Positions 8,253 through 15,745 of a stretch of 36,293 nucleotides of DNA are shown piece after piece. Both the position numbers and the translations under genes were made by a program. The number at the start of each line of letters is the position of its first letter. Position 1 is the stretch's first letter. Under the pieces are notes generated by a model, which worked only from the letters and a program-made list of their open reading frames with translations, searched no databases and was not told the origin of the DNA. This DNA is from Phycisphaeraceae bacterium (GTDB lineage: Bacteria > Planctomycetota > Phycisphaerae > Phycisphaerales > Phycisphaeraceae). The stretch is from contig JANQKT010000108.1 in assembly GCA_028280965.1 (NCBI GenBank), forward strand, positions 1-36,293, in the 5' to 3' direction.

Positions 8253-9395
8253 TTATTCCGCGCGCCGATCCGGATGGTCGACGTCAGGATCAATCGCCGG
8301 CACCTCGCTCGGCGTATCCGCGGCTCCGGAATCGGCGGGCTCTTCGCCCTGCTCCCCTTCAACCTTCTCCGCCAGCAACGCCTTGATCGCGTCTTCGATC
8401 GAGGCGTTCGCGCAGTCGGCGATACGGAGCTTACCGGCCTTGTCGATCACGTAGTAGTCCGGGAAGCCGTTGGGCCCGTAGGCGGTGTTGGTCTTGTTGT
8501 CGATGTCCACACAAACGGGGTACTGGATTCCGTGTTCGTTGACGGTGGCCGCGAGCGCTTCGCCACCGTAGGTGGCGCTGACGCCGATCAGGACCAGACC
8601 CTGGTCCGCGTACTTCGCGGCCAGTTCGTTGTGATACTCGATTTTGCGGATCGACGGGCCGGCCCAGGTCGCCCAGAAATCCAGCACCACGACCTTGCCC
8701 TTCAGGTCGGCGAGCTCCATCGGCCCGCTGTTAATCCAGTTCTCGACGCTCAGCGCAGGCGGGGTGTCGGCCTTCTCTTCGAGCTCTTTCAGCCGGGCGC
8801 GCTTCGCCGCGTCACCCTCCCGCCATGCCGGGCGGATGCGCGCCTTGCCCGCGGCCGCGGCGTCTTCTTCGAGCAGCGTCTCGACCACGTCTTCCAGGCT
8901 CGTCGGGGTCAGCCCGATCGCCCGGACCACGCCCTGCCGGTCAACGACGGCGTAGGTCGGGTACCACTGCACCGGCCAGTCCTTCTCGACCTGCTCACCC
9001 TGCACAAACGCGTTGGGGTAGTTCGCGCCGTTGTCCTCGACGAGCTTGGGCATCTGCGTCGCGTCGCCGCTGACGCACACACCGATGAGCTTGACGCCCT
9101 GGTCGGCGTACTTCTCGGCGAGCTTGGTGTTGTGCGGCATCGCCGCGATGCACGGCCCGCACCAGGTGGCCCAGAAATCGATGATCACGATCTGGTTTTC
9201 CATGTCCTCAAGCTTGAACTCCGCGCCGACCCACTCGCCGACGGTCAGAGGCGGCGCGTCCTTGCCCTCGAACTGCGTGTGCTCTTCGGGGCGTTCGTAG
9301 TACCAGTCGTCGGGGAACTCGCCCGCAACGGACGGGCCGGGCAGCAGGATGGCGAGCAGGGCCAGGGCCAACGTCGTGATGTGAGTAATTGTCAT
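8253..9395 (-). CDS. Secreted protein with two TlpA-type thioredoxin domains
   Basis: A 380-residue exported protein (signal peptide about 1-24, ending SVAG) with two thioredoxin-like domains of the TlpA/ResA/DsbE type. The first (about 45-175) has an intact WCGPC redox site, Cys79 and Cys82, in FWATWCGPC, and a cis-Pro motif WYPTYAVVD. The second (about 215-350) keeps the fold signature VVVLDFWATW but reads AGPS at the active site (Ala245, Ser248), so it cannot do dithiol chemistry. It ends in a polar, acidic tail. The start at 9395 is set by AAGGAG about seven bases upstream and by the signal peptide; the frame is open to 9497. Likely role is thiol exchange outside the cytoplasm, with the second domain used for binding. 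It converges with tsaD across a 119-base gap with no clear terminator. Confidence 0.9.
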   Translation of the reverse strand: MTITHITTLALALLAILLPGPSVAGEFPDDWYYERPEEHTQFEGKDAPPLTVGEWVGAEFKLEDMENQIVIIDFWATWCGPCIAAMPHNTKLAEKYADQGVKLIGVCVSGDATQMPKLVEDNGANYPNAFVQGEQVEKDWPVQWYPTYAVVDRQGVVRAIGLTPTSLEDVVETLLEEDAAAAGKARIRPAWREGDAAKRARLKELEEKADTPPALSVENWINSGPMELADLKGKVVVLDFWATWAGPSIRKIEYHNELAAKYADQGLVLIGVSATYGGEALAATVNEHGIQYPVCVDIDNKTNTAYGPNGFPDYYVIDKAGKLRIADCANASIEDAIKALLAEKVEGEQGEEPADSGAADTPSEVPAIDPDVDHPDRRAE

Positions 9396-9504
9396 CGGGA
9401 GCTCCTTGGTCGGTCTGCTGCTTAAGAGGACGCGTCGCGGGTCGGGGGTGATACGCTCGGCCGTCCGCTGGGGTTCCAACGCCTCGCCTAACAGCATATC
9501 GGCC

Positions 9505-9510
9505 TATGAT
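9505..9510 (+). promoter_or_regulatory. TANNNT -10 box of the MBL-fold gene, leaderless-type
   Basis: TATGAT ends seven bases before the ATG at 9518. It overlaps an upstream in-frame ATG at 9506, which argues for 9518 as the start. Confidence 0.4.
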
Positions 9511-9517
9511 CGGCGGC

Positions 9518-10363
9518 ATGTCCCTGGAACTGACATTTTTAGGCACCGGCACCAGCGCGGGTATCCCGATGATCGGTTGCGACTGCCCGATCTGCACCTC
9601 CGCGGACCCGCGTGATCGTCGGGATCGATCAAGTGTTGTCGTGACCTATCCCCGCTCTCAGCCGCCGACCTGCGACGCGATGCCGGACCGGTATACGGTC
9701 TTGGTCGATGCCTCGCCGGACATCCGCGTGCAGGCGATCCGGCATGATCTGAAATGGCTCGACGCCCTGGTGCTGACCCACGCCCACGCCGACCACGTCA
9801 TGGGGATCGACGACCTCAGGCGGTTCAACGCGGTGATGGACCGCCCGCTGGACCTCTACGCCGAGCCGTCGGTGATCCGCTCGCTCGAGCAGATGTTCGC
9901 ATACATCTTCCAGCCGCACCGCAACGTGAATCAGAGCTTTATCGCGCAGCTGCTGCCGATGCCCATCGAGCCGGGCAAGCCGATTGAGTTGGGTGGTGCA
10001 ACCTGGCTGCCGATCAGGCTCATGCACGGCCGGCTGCCGATCGTCGGTTTCCGTGTCGATTGGGCCGGGCGCTCGCTGGCGTACTGCACGGACTGCTCGT
10101 CGATCCCGCCGCAGACGCTGGCGCAGTTGGAAGGCTTGGATGTGCTGGTGCTCGACGGTCTGCGGGAGCGGCACCACCCGACGCACATGACGCTGGACCG
10201 GGCGTGTGCATTCGCTGAGCAGATCGCGGCCGCGCAGACGTACCTGACGCACTTTGCGCACGATCATTCGCACGCGGAGTTGGAACAGCGGTTGCCCGAT
10301 GGTGTTGCGCCATCATATGACGGATTGGTTGTTTCGTTGAGCCACAATGCGTGTCGCGGGTGA
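9518..10363 (+). CDS. MBL-fold metallohydrolase, PhnP-like
   Basis: A 281-residue metallo-beta-lactamase-fold protein. It begins with LELTFLGTGTSAGIPMIGC, followed by a CDCPIC cysteine cluster like the extra zinc site of PhnP-type phosphodiesterases. The metal motif is THAHADH (HxHxDH) near residue 90, and later ligands lie in DCSSI, LDGLRERHHPTH and THFAHDH. PhnP hydrolyses cyclic ribose phosphates in phosphonate breakdown, but there are no phosphonate genes nearby, so the substrate is open. An alternative ATG lies four codons upstream at 9506. The stop codon is inside a long palindromic repeat shared with the convergent rbgA gene. Confidence 0.9.
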   Translation: MSLELTFLGTGTSAGIPMIGCDCPICTSADPRDRRDRSSVVVTYPRSQPPTCDAMPDRYTVLVDASPDIRVQAIRHDLKWLDALVLTHAHADHVMGIDDLRRFNAVMDRPLDLYAEPSVIRSLEQMFAYIFQPHRNVNQSFIAQLLPMPIEPGKPIELGGATWLPIRLMHGRLPIVGFRVDWAGRSLAYCTDCSSIPPQTLAQLEGLDVLVLDGLRERHHPTHMTLDRACAFAEQIAAAQTYLTHFAHDHSHAELEQRLPDGVAPSYDGLVVSLSHNACRG

Positions 10364-10430
10364 CGCGAAGCGTCCCGTACGAACCATCTGTCACACGCTT
10401 TAAAGGGACGCTACGCGTCACCCGCGACAC
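10351..10430. repeat. Long palindromic repeat A, copy 1, between convergent genes
   Basis: Arms of 26 bases (10351-10376 and 10405-10430) match at 25 positions around a 28-base loop. The left arm supplies the TGA stop of the MBL-fold gene, and the right arm ends two bases before the rbgA stop. The arm recurs at 36267-36292 with two changes. It is placed to act as a two-way terminator or mRNA 3' end stabiliser, though without U-tracts. Confidence 0.85.
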
Positions 10431-10432
10431 GG

Positions 10433-11293
10433 TCAAGGCTGTTCAAGACTGATGCGCCCGAGCTTGCCCGAGCGCATCTCACGCAGGAGCAACTCACTGG
10501 CGCGGTTGAAGTCCACCTCGCCACCGGAAATGAGGCAGCCGCGTTTCTTGCCGATCGTCTCGATCAGCGTGATCGGCTCGGCGGGCAACTCGTCGAGCTT
10601 AAACCGGGCCCGCAGTTCCGTCGGGTACGCCGTAAGCAGGTGCCGGGCCGCGAAGATCGCGACATCGTCGTAATCGAGCGCGGTATCCTTGATCGCCCCG
10701 CTCGCGGCGAGCCGGTACCCCACTTCTTCGTTCTCAAACTTAGGCCAGAGGATTCCGGGGGTGTCGATGAGGACGACGCCGTTTTTCAGGTCGATCTCCT
10801 GGTTGCCCTTGGTCACCGCGGGCTCGTCGCCGACGCCGGCAACCTTCTTGCCGCGCAGGGCGTTGAGGAGCGTGGACTTGCCGACGTTGGGGATGCCGAC
10901 GATGACGACGCGGACCTTCAGGCCCTTTTCGATCCGTCGGGGCGCGAGCTTCCGGACTAGGCGGAGGATGCGGTCTGGTTCACCAGGCCTAGTGATGGTC
11001 AGCGCCATGGTCTGGACGCCGCGGTCTTGCTCGAACCGCTCGCGCCAGGCCTTGGTGACAGTCGGGTCGGCGAGGTCGGCCTTGTTGAGGACCGTGATGC
11101 ACGGCAGGTCGCCGGGCGTGCCGTTCTCGCCCTTGCCGGGGATGTTTCGGCGGAGCTCATCGAGCAGCGGGTTGCTCGACGACTCGGGCAGGCGGGCGTC
11201 GAGCAGCTCGACCACGACATCGCACCGCGGCATGAGCGTAGCGAGCTTCTGCCGCGTCGTGTTCATATGGCCGGGGAACCAGTTGATCGGCAT
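10433..11293 (-). CDS. rbgA: Ribosome biogenesis GTPase RbgA/YlqF
   Basis: A 286-residue circularly permuted GTPase. The order G4 (NKADL near residue 72), then G1 (GIPNVGKST near 133), then G3 (DTPG near 176) is diagnostic of the YlqF/YawG family. The N-terminus INWFPGHMNTTRQKL is the conserved RbgA opening with the His used in catalysis. RbgA assists late 50S subunit assembly. The ATG at 11293 has GAGG about seven bases upstream. It starts 21 bases after trpC ends on the same strand, so the two are probably co-transcribed. Its stop lies next to palindromic repeat A. Confidence 0.95.
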   Translation of the reverse strand: MPINWFPGHMNTTRQKLATLMPRCDVVVELLDARLPESSSNPLLDELRRNIPGKGENGTPGDLPCITVLNKADLADPTVTKAWRERFEQDRGVQTMALTITRPGEPDRILRLVRKLAPRRIEKGLKVRVVIVGIPNVGKSTLLNALRGKKVAGVGDEPAVTKGNQEIDLKNGVVLIDTPGILWPKFENEEVGYRLAASGAIKDTALDYDDVAIFAARHLLTAYPTELRARFKLDELPAEPITLIETIGKKRGCLISGGEVDFNRASELLLREMRSGKLGRISLEQP

Positions 11294-11314
11294 GGCAGGC
11301 CTCGCGTGGTTGGG

Positions 11315-12118
11315 TCAAACGCCAATCATCGCGCGCAGCGCTGCGCCCGGGTCGTCTTGTTTCATCAGGTGCTCGCCGACCAGCACGCGGTGGACGCCGT
11401 GCTCGGCCAGGCGCTGGATGTTGTCGTGCGTGCGGATGCCCGACTCGCTGACGAGGATGGATTTGTCCGGGACCTCGCCGAGTAGCTCGATCGTGTGGTC
11501 CAGCGAGGTGGTCATCGTTTTGAGGTTGCGGTTGTTGATGCCCAGCAGCGTGTAGCCGGCCTTGGGGAAGGCCAGGTGCTGCTTGACCTGCACCAGTGAC
11601 TCGAGGTCGTGGACCTCCAGCAGGATCGACAGCTTCAGCTCCGTCGCGAGGATCAAGAGGTCCATCAGCATCGGCTCGGTCAGGCACTCGGCGATGAGCA
11701 GCACCGCGTCCGCGCCGGCGGCCCGGGCCTCGTAGACCTGGTACGGGTCGATGATGAAGTCCTTGCGGAGCACCGGCAGCTTGACCGCCTGCTTGATCTG
11801 CGCGAGGTAGTCGAGCGACCCCCGGAAGTACTTTTCGTCCGTTAAGCAGGAGATGGCCGCGGCGCCGTTGGCCTCGTAGGCCTTGGCGATAGCAACGGGG
11901 TCGAAGTCCTCGCGGATCAGGCCGGCGGAGGGGCTGGCCTTCTTCACCTCGGCGATGACGCGCAGCTCGTCCTTCGGCCGCGTCAGCGCGGTGTAGAAGT
12001 TCCGCGGCTGGGGCGTGTCCAGGGCGCGCTTGATCAGCTCAACTTCCGGCAGCTCGGCCTTCGCGGCCCGTACCTCCGCGTGTTTGTGTTCTACGATCTC
12101 GGCTAAGACGTCGGTCAA
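11315..12118 (-). CDS. trpC: Indole-3-glycerol phosphate synthase
   Basis: A 267-residue TIM-barrel enzyme that closes the indole ring in tryptophan synthesis. All family motifs are present: EVKKASPSAG with the catalytic Lys, CLTDEKYFRGS, VLRKDFIID, LLIAECL, LGINNRNL, SESGI and VLVGEHLM. It starts at a TTG, supported by GGAG six bases upstream and by the family N-terminus (VLAEIVEHKHAEVRAAK). No other trp gene is in the window, so the pathway genes are dispersed; trpC is paired with rbgA instead. Confidence 0.97.
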   Translation of the reverse strand: MTDVLAEIVEHKHAEVRAAKAELPEVELIKRALDTPQPRNFYTALTRPKDELRVIAEVKKASPSAGLIREDFDPVAIAKAYEANGAAAISCLTDEKYFRGSLDYLAQIKQAVKLPVLRKDFIIDPYQVYEARAAGADAVLLIAECLTEPMLMDLLILATELKLSILLEVHDLESLVQVKQHLAFPKAGYTLLGINNRNLKTMTTSLDHTIELLGEVPDKSILVSESGIRTHDNIQRLAEHGVHRVLVGEHLMKQDDPGAALRAMIGV

Positions 12119-12148
12119 GGCGGGCTCCGGAGCGGTGGCGAATCTCTT

Positions 12149-12154
12149 AGTTTA
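12149..12154 (-). promoter_or_regulatory. Candidate -10 box of trpC
   Basis: On the minus strand TAAACT lies 30 bases before the TTG start, which would give a leader of about 24 bases carrying the GGAG ribosome site. The same hexamer is used at two leaderless-type starts in this window. No good -35 is seen. Confidence 0.35.
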
Positions 12155-12160
12155 GCCGTC

Positions 12161-12174
12161 ATCCGAAATCGGAT
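12161..12174. promoter_or_regulatory. Short inverted repeat between trpC and a phosphoesterase gene
   Basis: ATCCGA and TCGGAT flank a two-base centre, just upstream of the candidate trpC -10 box and 39 bases before the divergent start. It has the size and place of an operator, but no binding protein can be named. Confidence 0.25.
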
Positions 12175-12213
12175 CGAACCAGCCGCTCGCTAGCACCGTC
12201 CGAATCACTTAGC

Positions 12214-12777
12214 ATGAATGCCCCGCCTGCCGAACCTCTACCCCGGGACCGATCGTTGACAACCTTAGGTCTGCTCTCTGACTCGCACGGGGACGCCGCG
12301 ACGACACGGGCCGCGGTGCAGATCCTGCTCGACCACGGGGCGGACACGCTGATCCATCTGGGTGACATCGGCACGGTGCAGGTGCTCGACACGCTGGCCG
12401 TGTCCCGCCCCGGTACGGGAAAGCAGATCGAGGCGCACGCCGTCTATGGCAATACCGACTGGGAGCGCACTAGCCTCGGGCGGTACGCGATGGACCTGGG
12501 GATCGCGGTCCACGACCCGGCGGGCCTGATCGAGGTCGATGATCGGCGGGTTGCGTTTACACATGGCCATCAGCAGGCGGTGATGGCAGGTTTCCTTGCG
12601 GACGAGGTCGACTACCTGCTGCATGGCCACACGCATGTCCAGGCCGACGCGGTCGAGGGCCGGACGCGGGTGATCAACCCCGGGGCCCTGCACCGTGCCC
12701 GGCGATACACCGCTGCGCTGCTGACCCCGGCCGATGGGCAGCTGACCGTGCTGGAGGTCGCCAGCGTGTGGCGCTGA
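12214..12777 (+). CDS. YfcE/MJ0936-type metallophosphoesterase
   Basis: A 187-residue calcineurin-like phosphoesterase of the small bacterial and archaeal type. The metal-binding blocks appear in order: LLSDSHGD (23), HLGDIG, YGNTD, THGHQ and LLHGHTHV, with the family ending INPGALHRAR. Members hydrolyse phosphodiesters in vitro with Mn2+ or Ni2+; their cell substrates are mostly unknown. The ATG at 12214 gives about 16 residues before the first strand; no ribosome site or TANNNT box supports it, so the start is uncertain. A GNAT gene follows 62 bases downstream on the same strand. Confidence 0.9.
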   Translation: MNAPPAEPLPRDRSLTTLGLLSDSHGDAATTRAAVQILLDHGADTLIHLGDIGTVQVLDTLAVSRPGTGKQIEAHAVYGNTDWERTSLGRYAMDLGIAVHDPAGLIEVDDRRVAFTHGHQQAVMAGFLADEVDYLLHGHTHVQADAVEGRTRVINPGALHRARRYTAALLTPADGQLTVLEVASVWR

Positions 12778-12839
12778 GGTTGGTAAAATGGGGTGCTGGC
12801 AGCGCGGGGGCTGACGGGCACGAGAGGGACCGCGTTTCA

Positions 12840-13361
12840 ATGTCGATCAGGCCACAAGACGAGCACACGGACGGGCTTATCGTCCGCTCCTATACCGAGT
12901 TGGATCAAGACCAGGTCGGGCGGCTGTACGACGAGGGCCTGCTCGCGGGCCAGATCGCGCCCAACGACTCGGGGGCGGATCTGGACTATATCCGCGAGGC
13001 GTATTTCGCCGACGAGCGCAACCACTTCTGGGTCGCCGAGCGGGACGGGGCGTGCGTCGGGATGATCGGGGTGGCGGGCGACGAGGAGCACACCGCCGAG
13101 ATCCGCCGGCTGCGCGTGGCCAGGGAGTTGCAGGGCACGGGCATCGCGGCGCAACTGCTGGAGACGGCGATCGCCCACTGCAAGCACCACGGCTACCTGA
13201 AGATCCGCCTGGACACGCGTTTCGAGAAGGACGAGGCGGTGGACCTGTTCGACCGGATCGGCTTCCAGCACACGCGCACCCGCCCGACTCCGGGCAAGGA
13301 AACCCTCGAGTTCTATCTCGATCTGTACCGCAAGGAAGACGAGGACGATAGCGGGGGTTGA
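12840..13361 (+). CDS. GNAT-family N-acetyltransferase
   Basis: A 173-residue protein with a GNAT fold. The core runs from FWVAERDGACVGMIGVA through IRRLRVARELQGTGIAAQLL, where the Q-x-x-G-x-G-like loop (ELQGTGIA) binds acetyl-CoA, to GYLKIRLDT and LFDRIGFQ. The C-terminus is acidic. The substrate cannot be inferred. The frame is open to 12768, overlapping the upstream gene, but GAGAGGGA about ten bases before the ATG at 12840 supports this start. A TAAAAT box at 12784-12789 could give it its own promoter. Confidence 0.88.
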   Translation: MSIRPQDEHTDGLIVRSYTELDQDQVGRLYDEGLLAGQIAPNDSGADLDYIREAYFADERNHFWVAERDGACVGMIGVAGDEEHTAEIRRLRVARELQGTGIAAQLLETAIAHCKHHGYLKIRLDTRFEKDEAVDLFDRIGFQHTRTRPTPGKETLEFYLDLYRKEDEDDSGG

Positions 13362-13379
13362 GCCCGTCTCGGCGATGGC

Positions 13380-14093
13380 TTATCCCCGCCAGGCGTTGAA
13401 CGCCATCCCGCCAAAGAATAGCCCTACCAGGATCAGCAGGCCCCCGGTGGGATATTGTCCGAGGTTGTCGTAGACGTATTTGACAAGTATCTCCGCGCCT
13501 TCGGGGTCGGAGCCGGCCGGGTCATAGTTCCAGATCATGGTCGCAAGGCCAAACACAATAAAAACCAGTGCGGTGAACATGGTTTTGAGCGGGGCACCTT
13601 CAGTCTCTTCATCCGGAGCGGTCGCTGCGGCCAGGGCTTTGCCGATCTTCGAATCTTTTTTGGTTTTCAGCCTCTTGCCGCTCTGGAAGCTGTGGCCGCA
13701 GTGGACGCAGATGACCGCTTCCTGCTTGACCGAGGTGCCGCAGCCGGGGCACGCCTTGCCGTCGGGCACCTGCGGGGTGGCGGCGTGGGCGCCTGCCCTC
13801 GCGGTCATCTCGGCGGTGTGGGCGGGGGCGGCTTGCTCCAACGCCGCGAGTTCTTCGAGCGAGATCGCGCTCGATTCGCCGGGGAGGGACGAACCGCCGG
13901 GCGACGCCCCGTCCATCTCGACGGGCACGCCGGTCGCGGCCCGCTGGGGCTTTCGTGCCTTCCGGGGCCGAGGTGTCGGCACGCGGAGGGGTTGTTTGCA
14001 TCCGCTGCAGCGGGCCTTCTTGCCGGCGTACTCTGGGCGGACACCCATCTTCTTGCCGCAGGCCTTGCATTGGAACTTGATCAGATCAGCCAT
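13380..14093 (-). CDS. Double zinc-ribbon membrane protein of unknown function
   Basis: A 237-residue protein that begins with a zinc ribbon (CKACGKKMGVRPEYAGKKARC to SGC, residues about 9-30) of a kind common at the N-terminus of planctomycete proteins. A proline- and alanine-rich linker follows, then a second ribbon near residue 125 (CPGCGTSV and CVHCGHSF). Two membrane segments close the protein (MFTALVFIVFGLATMIW and the final GGLLILVGLFFGGMAF). The ribbons are probably cytoplasmic. The open frame extends to 14207, but MADLIKFQCKACG with GGAG about nine bases upstream marks the start. It lies 129 bases downstream of nuoH on the same strand. Confidence 0.8.
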   Translation of the reverse strand: MADLIKFQCKACGKKMGVRPEYAGKKARCSGCKQPLRVPTPRPRKARKPQRAATGVPVEMDGASPGGSSLPGESSAISLEELAALEQAAPAHTAEMTARAGAHAATPQVPDGKACPGCGTSVKQEAVICVHCGHSFQSGKRLKTKKDSKIGKALAAATAPDEETEGAPLKTMFTALVFIVFGLATMIWNYDPAGSDPEGAEILVKYVYDNLGQYPTGGLLILVGLFFGGMAFNAWRG

Positions 14094-14180
14094 CGCGCTC
14101 GGGCTCCGCGGCAAGGTTGGAGCACAGGCTCCGGGTCTGTGGAAAAGCCGTGATGAGTCTGTCCCCGGCTCTGCACCACC

Positions 14181-14208
14181 ATGATAACAGGGGTAACGCA
14201 AGCCCAAA
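14181..14208 (-). promoter_or_regulatory. Weak promoter candidate for the double zinc-ribbon gene
   Basis: On the minus strand TATCAT (14181-14186) follows TTTGGG (14203-14208) at 16 bases. The upstream A/T-rich stretch after the nuoH stop could also serve transcription ending, but no stem lies close enough to it. Confidence 0.25.
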
Positions 14209-14222
14209 AAATAAAACTAGGT

Positions 14223-15590
14223 TCACCCCGCCTGCTCCAGCGGGCTGAAGCGCGAGCCGGCCAGTGGGACCCGGCGGTTGACCGGGGGGCCGGAGGGCAG
14301 CATCGGCCCGATCACCGCCGCGGTGACCGTGACCGCGATATTCGCCGCCGCAAACGCCCACCACTCGGTCATCCACGCCAGCTTCGGGTTGGTCTGCGCC
14401 AGCCAGGTCATCACACCGACGAGCACCATCATCGCGATCATCAGCGGGATCAGCCCGCGCCATGCCAGCTTCATCAGCTGGTCGAACCGCAGCCGCGGCA
14501 GCGTCCATCGGACCCACATCTGCAGGAAGAGCAGGAAGAACACCTTGCCGCTGAACACGCCGAACTTGATCAGGACCAGCAGGAGCCCGCCGAGCGTCGT
14601 CGCCCAGAAGCCCTCGCCGGCACCCGCGGTCACAGGCGTCTCATTGACAAACGGCAGGATGTCCCACCCGCCGAGGAACAAGACCGCGAAGAATGCGCAG
14701 CCGGTGATCATATGCATGTATTCGCCGAGGAAGAACAGCGCCCACTTCATCGACGAGTACTCGGTGTGGAACCCGCCGACCAGCTCCTGCTCGGCCTCCG
14801 CGAGGTCGAACGGCGCACGGTTTGCTTCCGCCAGGATGCAGACGAAGAAGATGATCGCCAGGAGTGGGTGCGCAAAGATGCCCCAGGTGCCGATGCCGGC
14901 GTCCGACGCCTGGGTGTTGCTCATGAAGCCCGCGTCGGTGGACTTGTAGAACAGGATCATGATGAGCACGCAGACGCCCATGGGGATCTCGTAGCTGAGC
15001 ATCTGCGCGGTCGCGCGCAGCCCTCCGAGGAACGAGAACTTGTTGTTGGATGCGTACGCGCCCAGCACAAGCCCGTAGACCGCGATCGAGCCGATCGCCA
15101 GCAGGTAGACCACGCCGATGTTGATCGGCGCGACGGCGACGATGGCGGGCTGACCTTCAGGAGAAGCCGCGACCCACTGCGTGCCAAACAGATAAATGCC
15201 CGGGAACGCCCAGTTCCCGCCCCACGGGATCACCGCCCAGCCGATCAGCGCGGGGATCACCACGAGGATCGGCCCGAGGAAGAACAGCACCCGGTCCACG
15301 TTCGGCGGGGTGTAGTCCTCCTTCAGCAGCAGCTTGATGCCATCGGCCAGCGCCTGGCCCAGCCCGCCAAACGACTTGCGGTACAGCCAGCCCAGCCCGA
15401 CCTTGTCCAGCAGCCCATCGGCCGCCACCAGCATGCCGAACCCGACGCGGTTGGGCCCGATGCGGTCCTGCGCCCACGAAGCGACTTTTCGCTCCAGGAA
15501 GATGAGGTAGGCGGTCGCGCCCAGGATCGCGTGGACGACAACCAGGATGACGCAGACGCTGACAAACAGTTGGGCGGGGATCGGGGTCAT
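14223..15590 (-). CDS. nuoH: NADH-quinone oxidoreductase subunit H
   Basis: A 455-residue polytopic membrane protein of complex I, the subunit that shapes the quinone chamber. Signatures are LERKVASWAQDRIGPNRVG near residue 32, the ADGIKLLLKED segment, and the charged quinone-site loop AEANRAPFDLAEAEQELVGGFHTEYSSMKWALFFL near residue 260. Many membrane helices are visible. It is longer than the E. coli subunit (about 325 residues), with an extra stretch near residues 130-155 and a C-terminal extension. No nuoG or nuoI adjoins it; nuoB lies some 7.5 kb away on the other strand, so the complex I genes are scattered. Confidence 0.96.
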   Translation of the reverse strand: MTPIPAQLFVSVCVILVVVHAILGATAYLIFLERKVASWAQDRIGPNRVGFGMLVAADGLLDKVGLGWLYRKSFGGLGQALADGIKLLLKEDYTPPNVDRVLFFLGPILVVIPALIGWAVIPWGGNWAFPGIYLFGTQWVAASPEGQPAIVAVAPINIGVVYLLAIGSIAVYGLVLGAYASNNKFSFLGGLRATAQMLSYEIPMGVCVLIMILFYKSTDAGFMSNTQASDAGIGTWGIFAHPLLAIIFFVCILAEANRAPFDLAEAEQELVGGFHTEYSSMKWALFFLGEYMHMITGCAFFAVLFLGGWDILPFVNETPVTAGAGEGFWATTLGGLLLVLIKFGVFSGKVFFLLFLQMWVRWTLPRLRFDQLMKLAWRGLIPLMIAMMVLVGVMTWLAQTNPKLAWMTEWWAFAAANIAVTVTAAVIGPMLPSGPPVNRRVPLAGSRFSPLEQAG

Positions 15591-15679
15591 GGGCGATCCG
15601 AAGGGATGATCAAAGTGGTCCCGGATATCCTTCCGGGGGCGGGGGCGACAGTCCGTTGCGTGTGATTAACCGCTTGTGC

Positions 15680-15708
15680 ATTATCACGCGAGTCTGGCGG
15701 GCTGGCAA
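15680..15708 (-). promoter_or_regulatory. Sigma-70-type promoter of nuoH
   Basis: On the minus strand TTGCCA (15703-15708) and GATAAT (15680-15685) are exactly 17 bases apart. The start would be near 15673, leaving a leader of about 80 bases before the nuoH ATG. Confidence 0.65.
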
Positions 15709-15745
15709 ACCGATACAGCGATCAGGTTAGAATCCGTGGACGACT

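Noticed and set aside
14200-14222. A/T tract after nuoH as an intrinsic terminator
   Set aside because: The only stem nearby (five base pairs) lies about ten bases before the T-tract, too far for a standard terminator.
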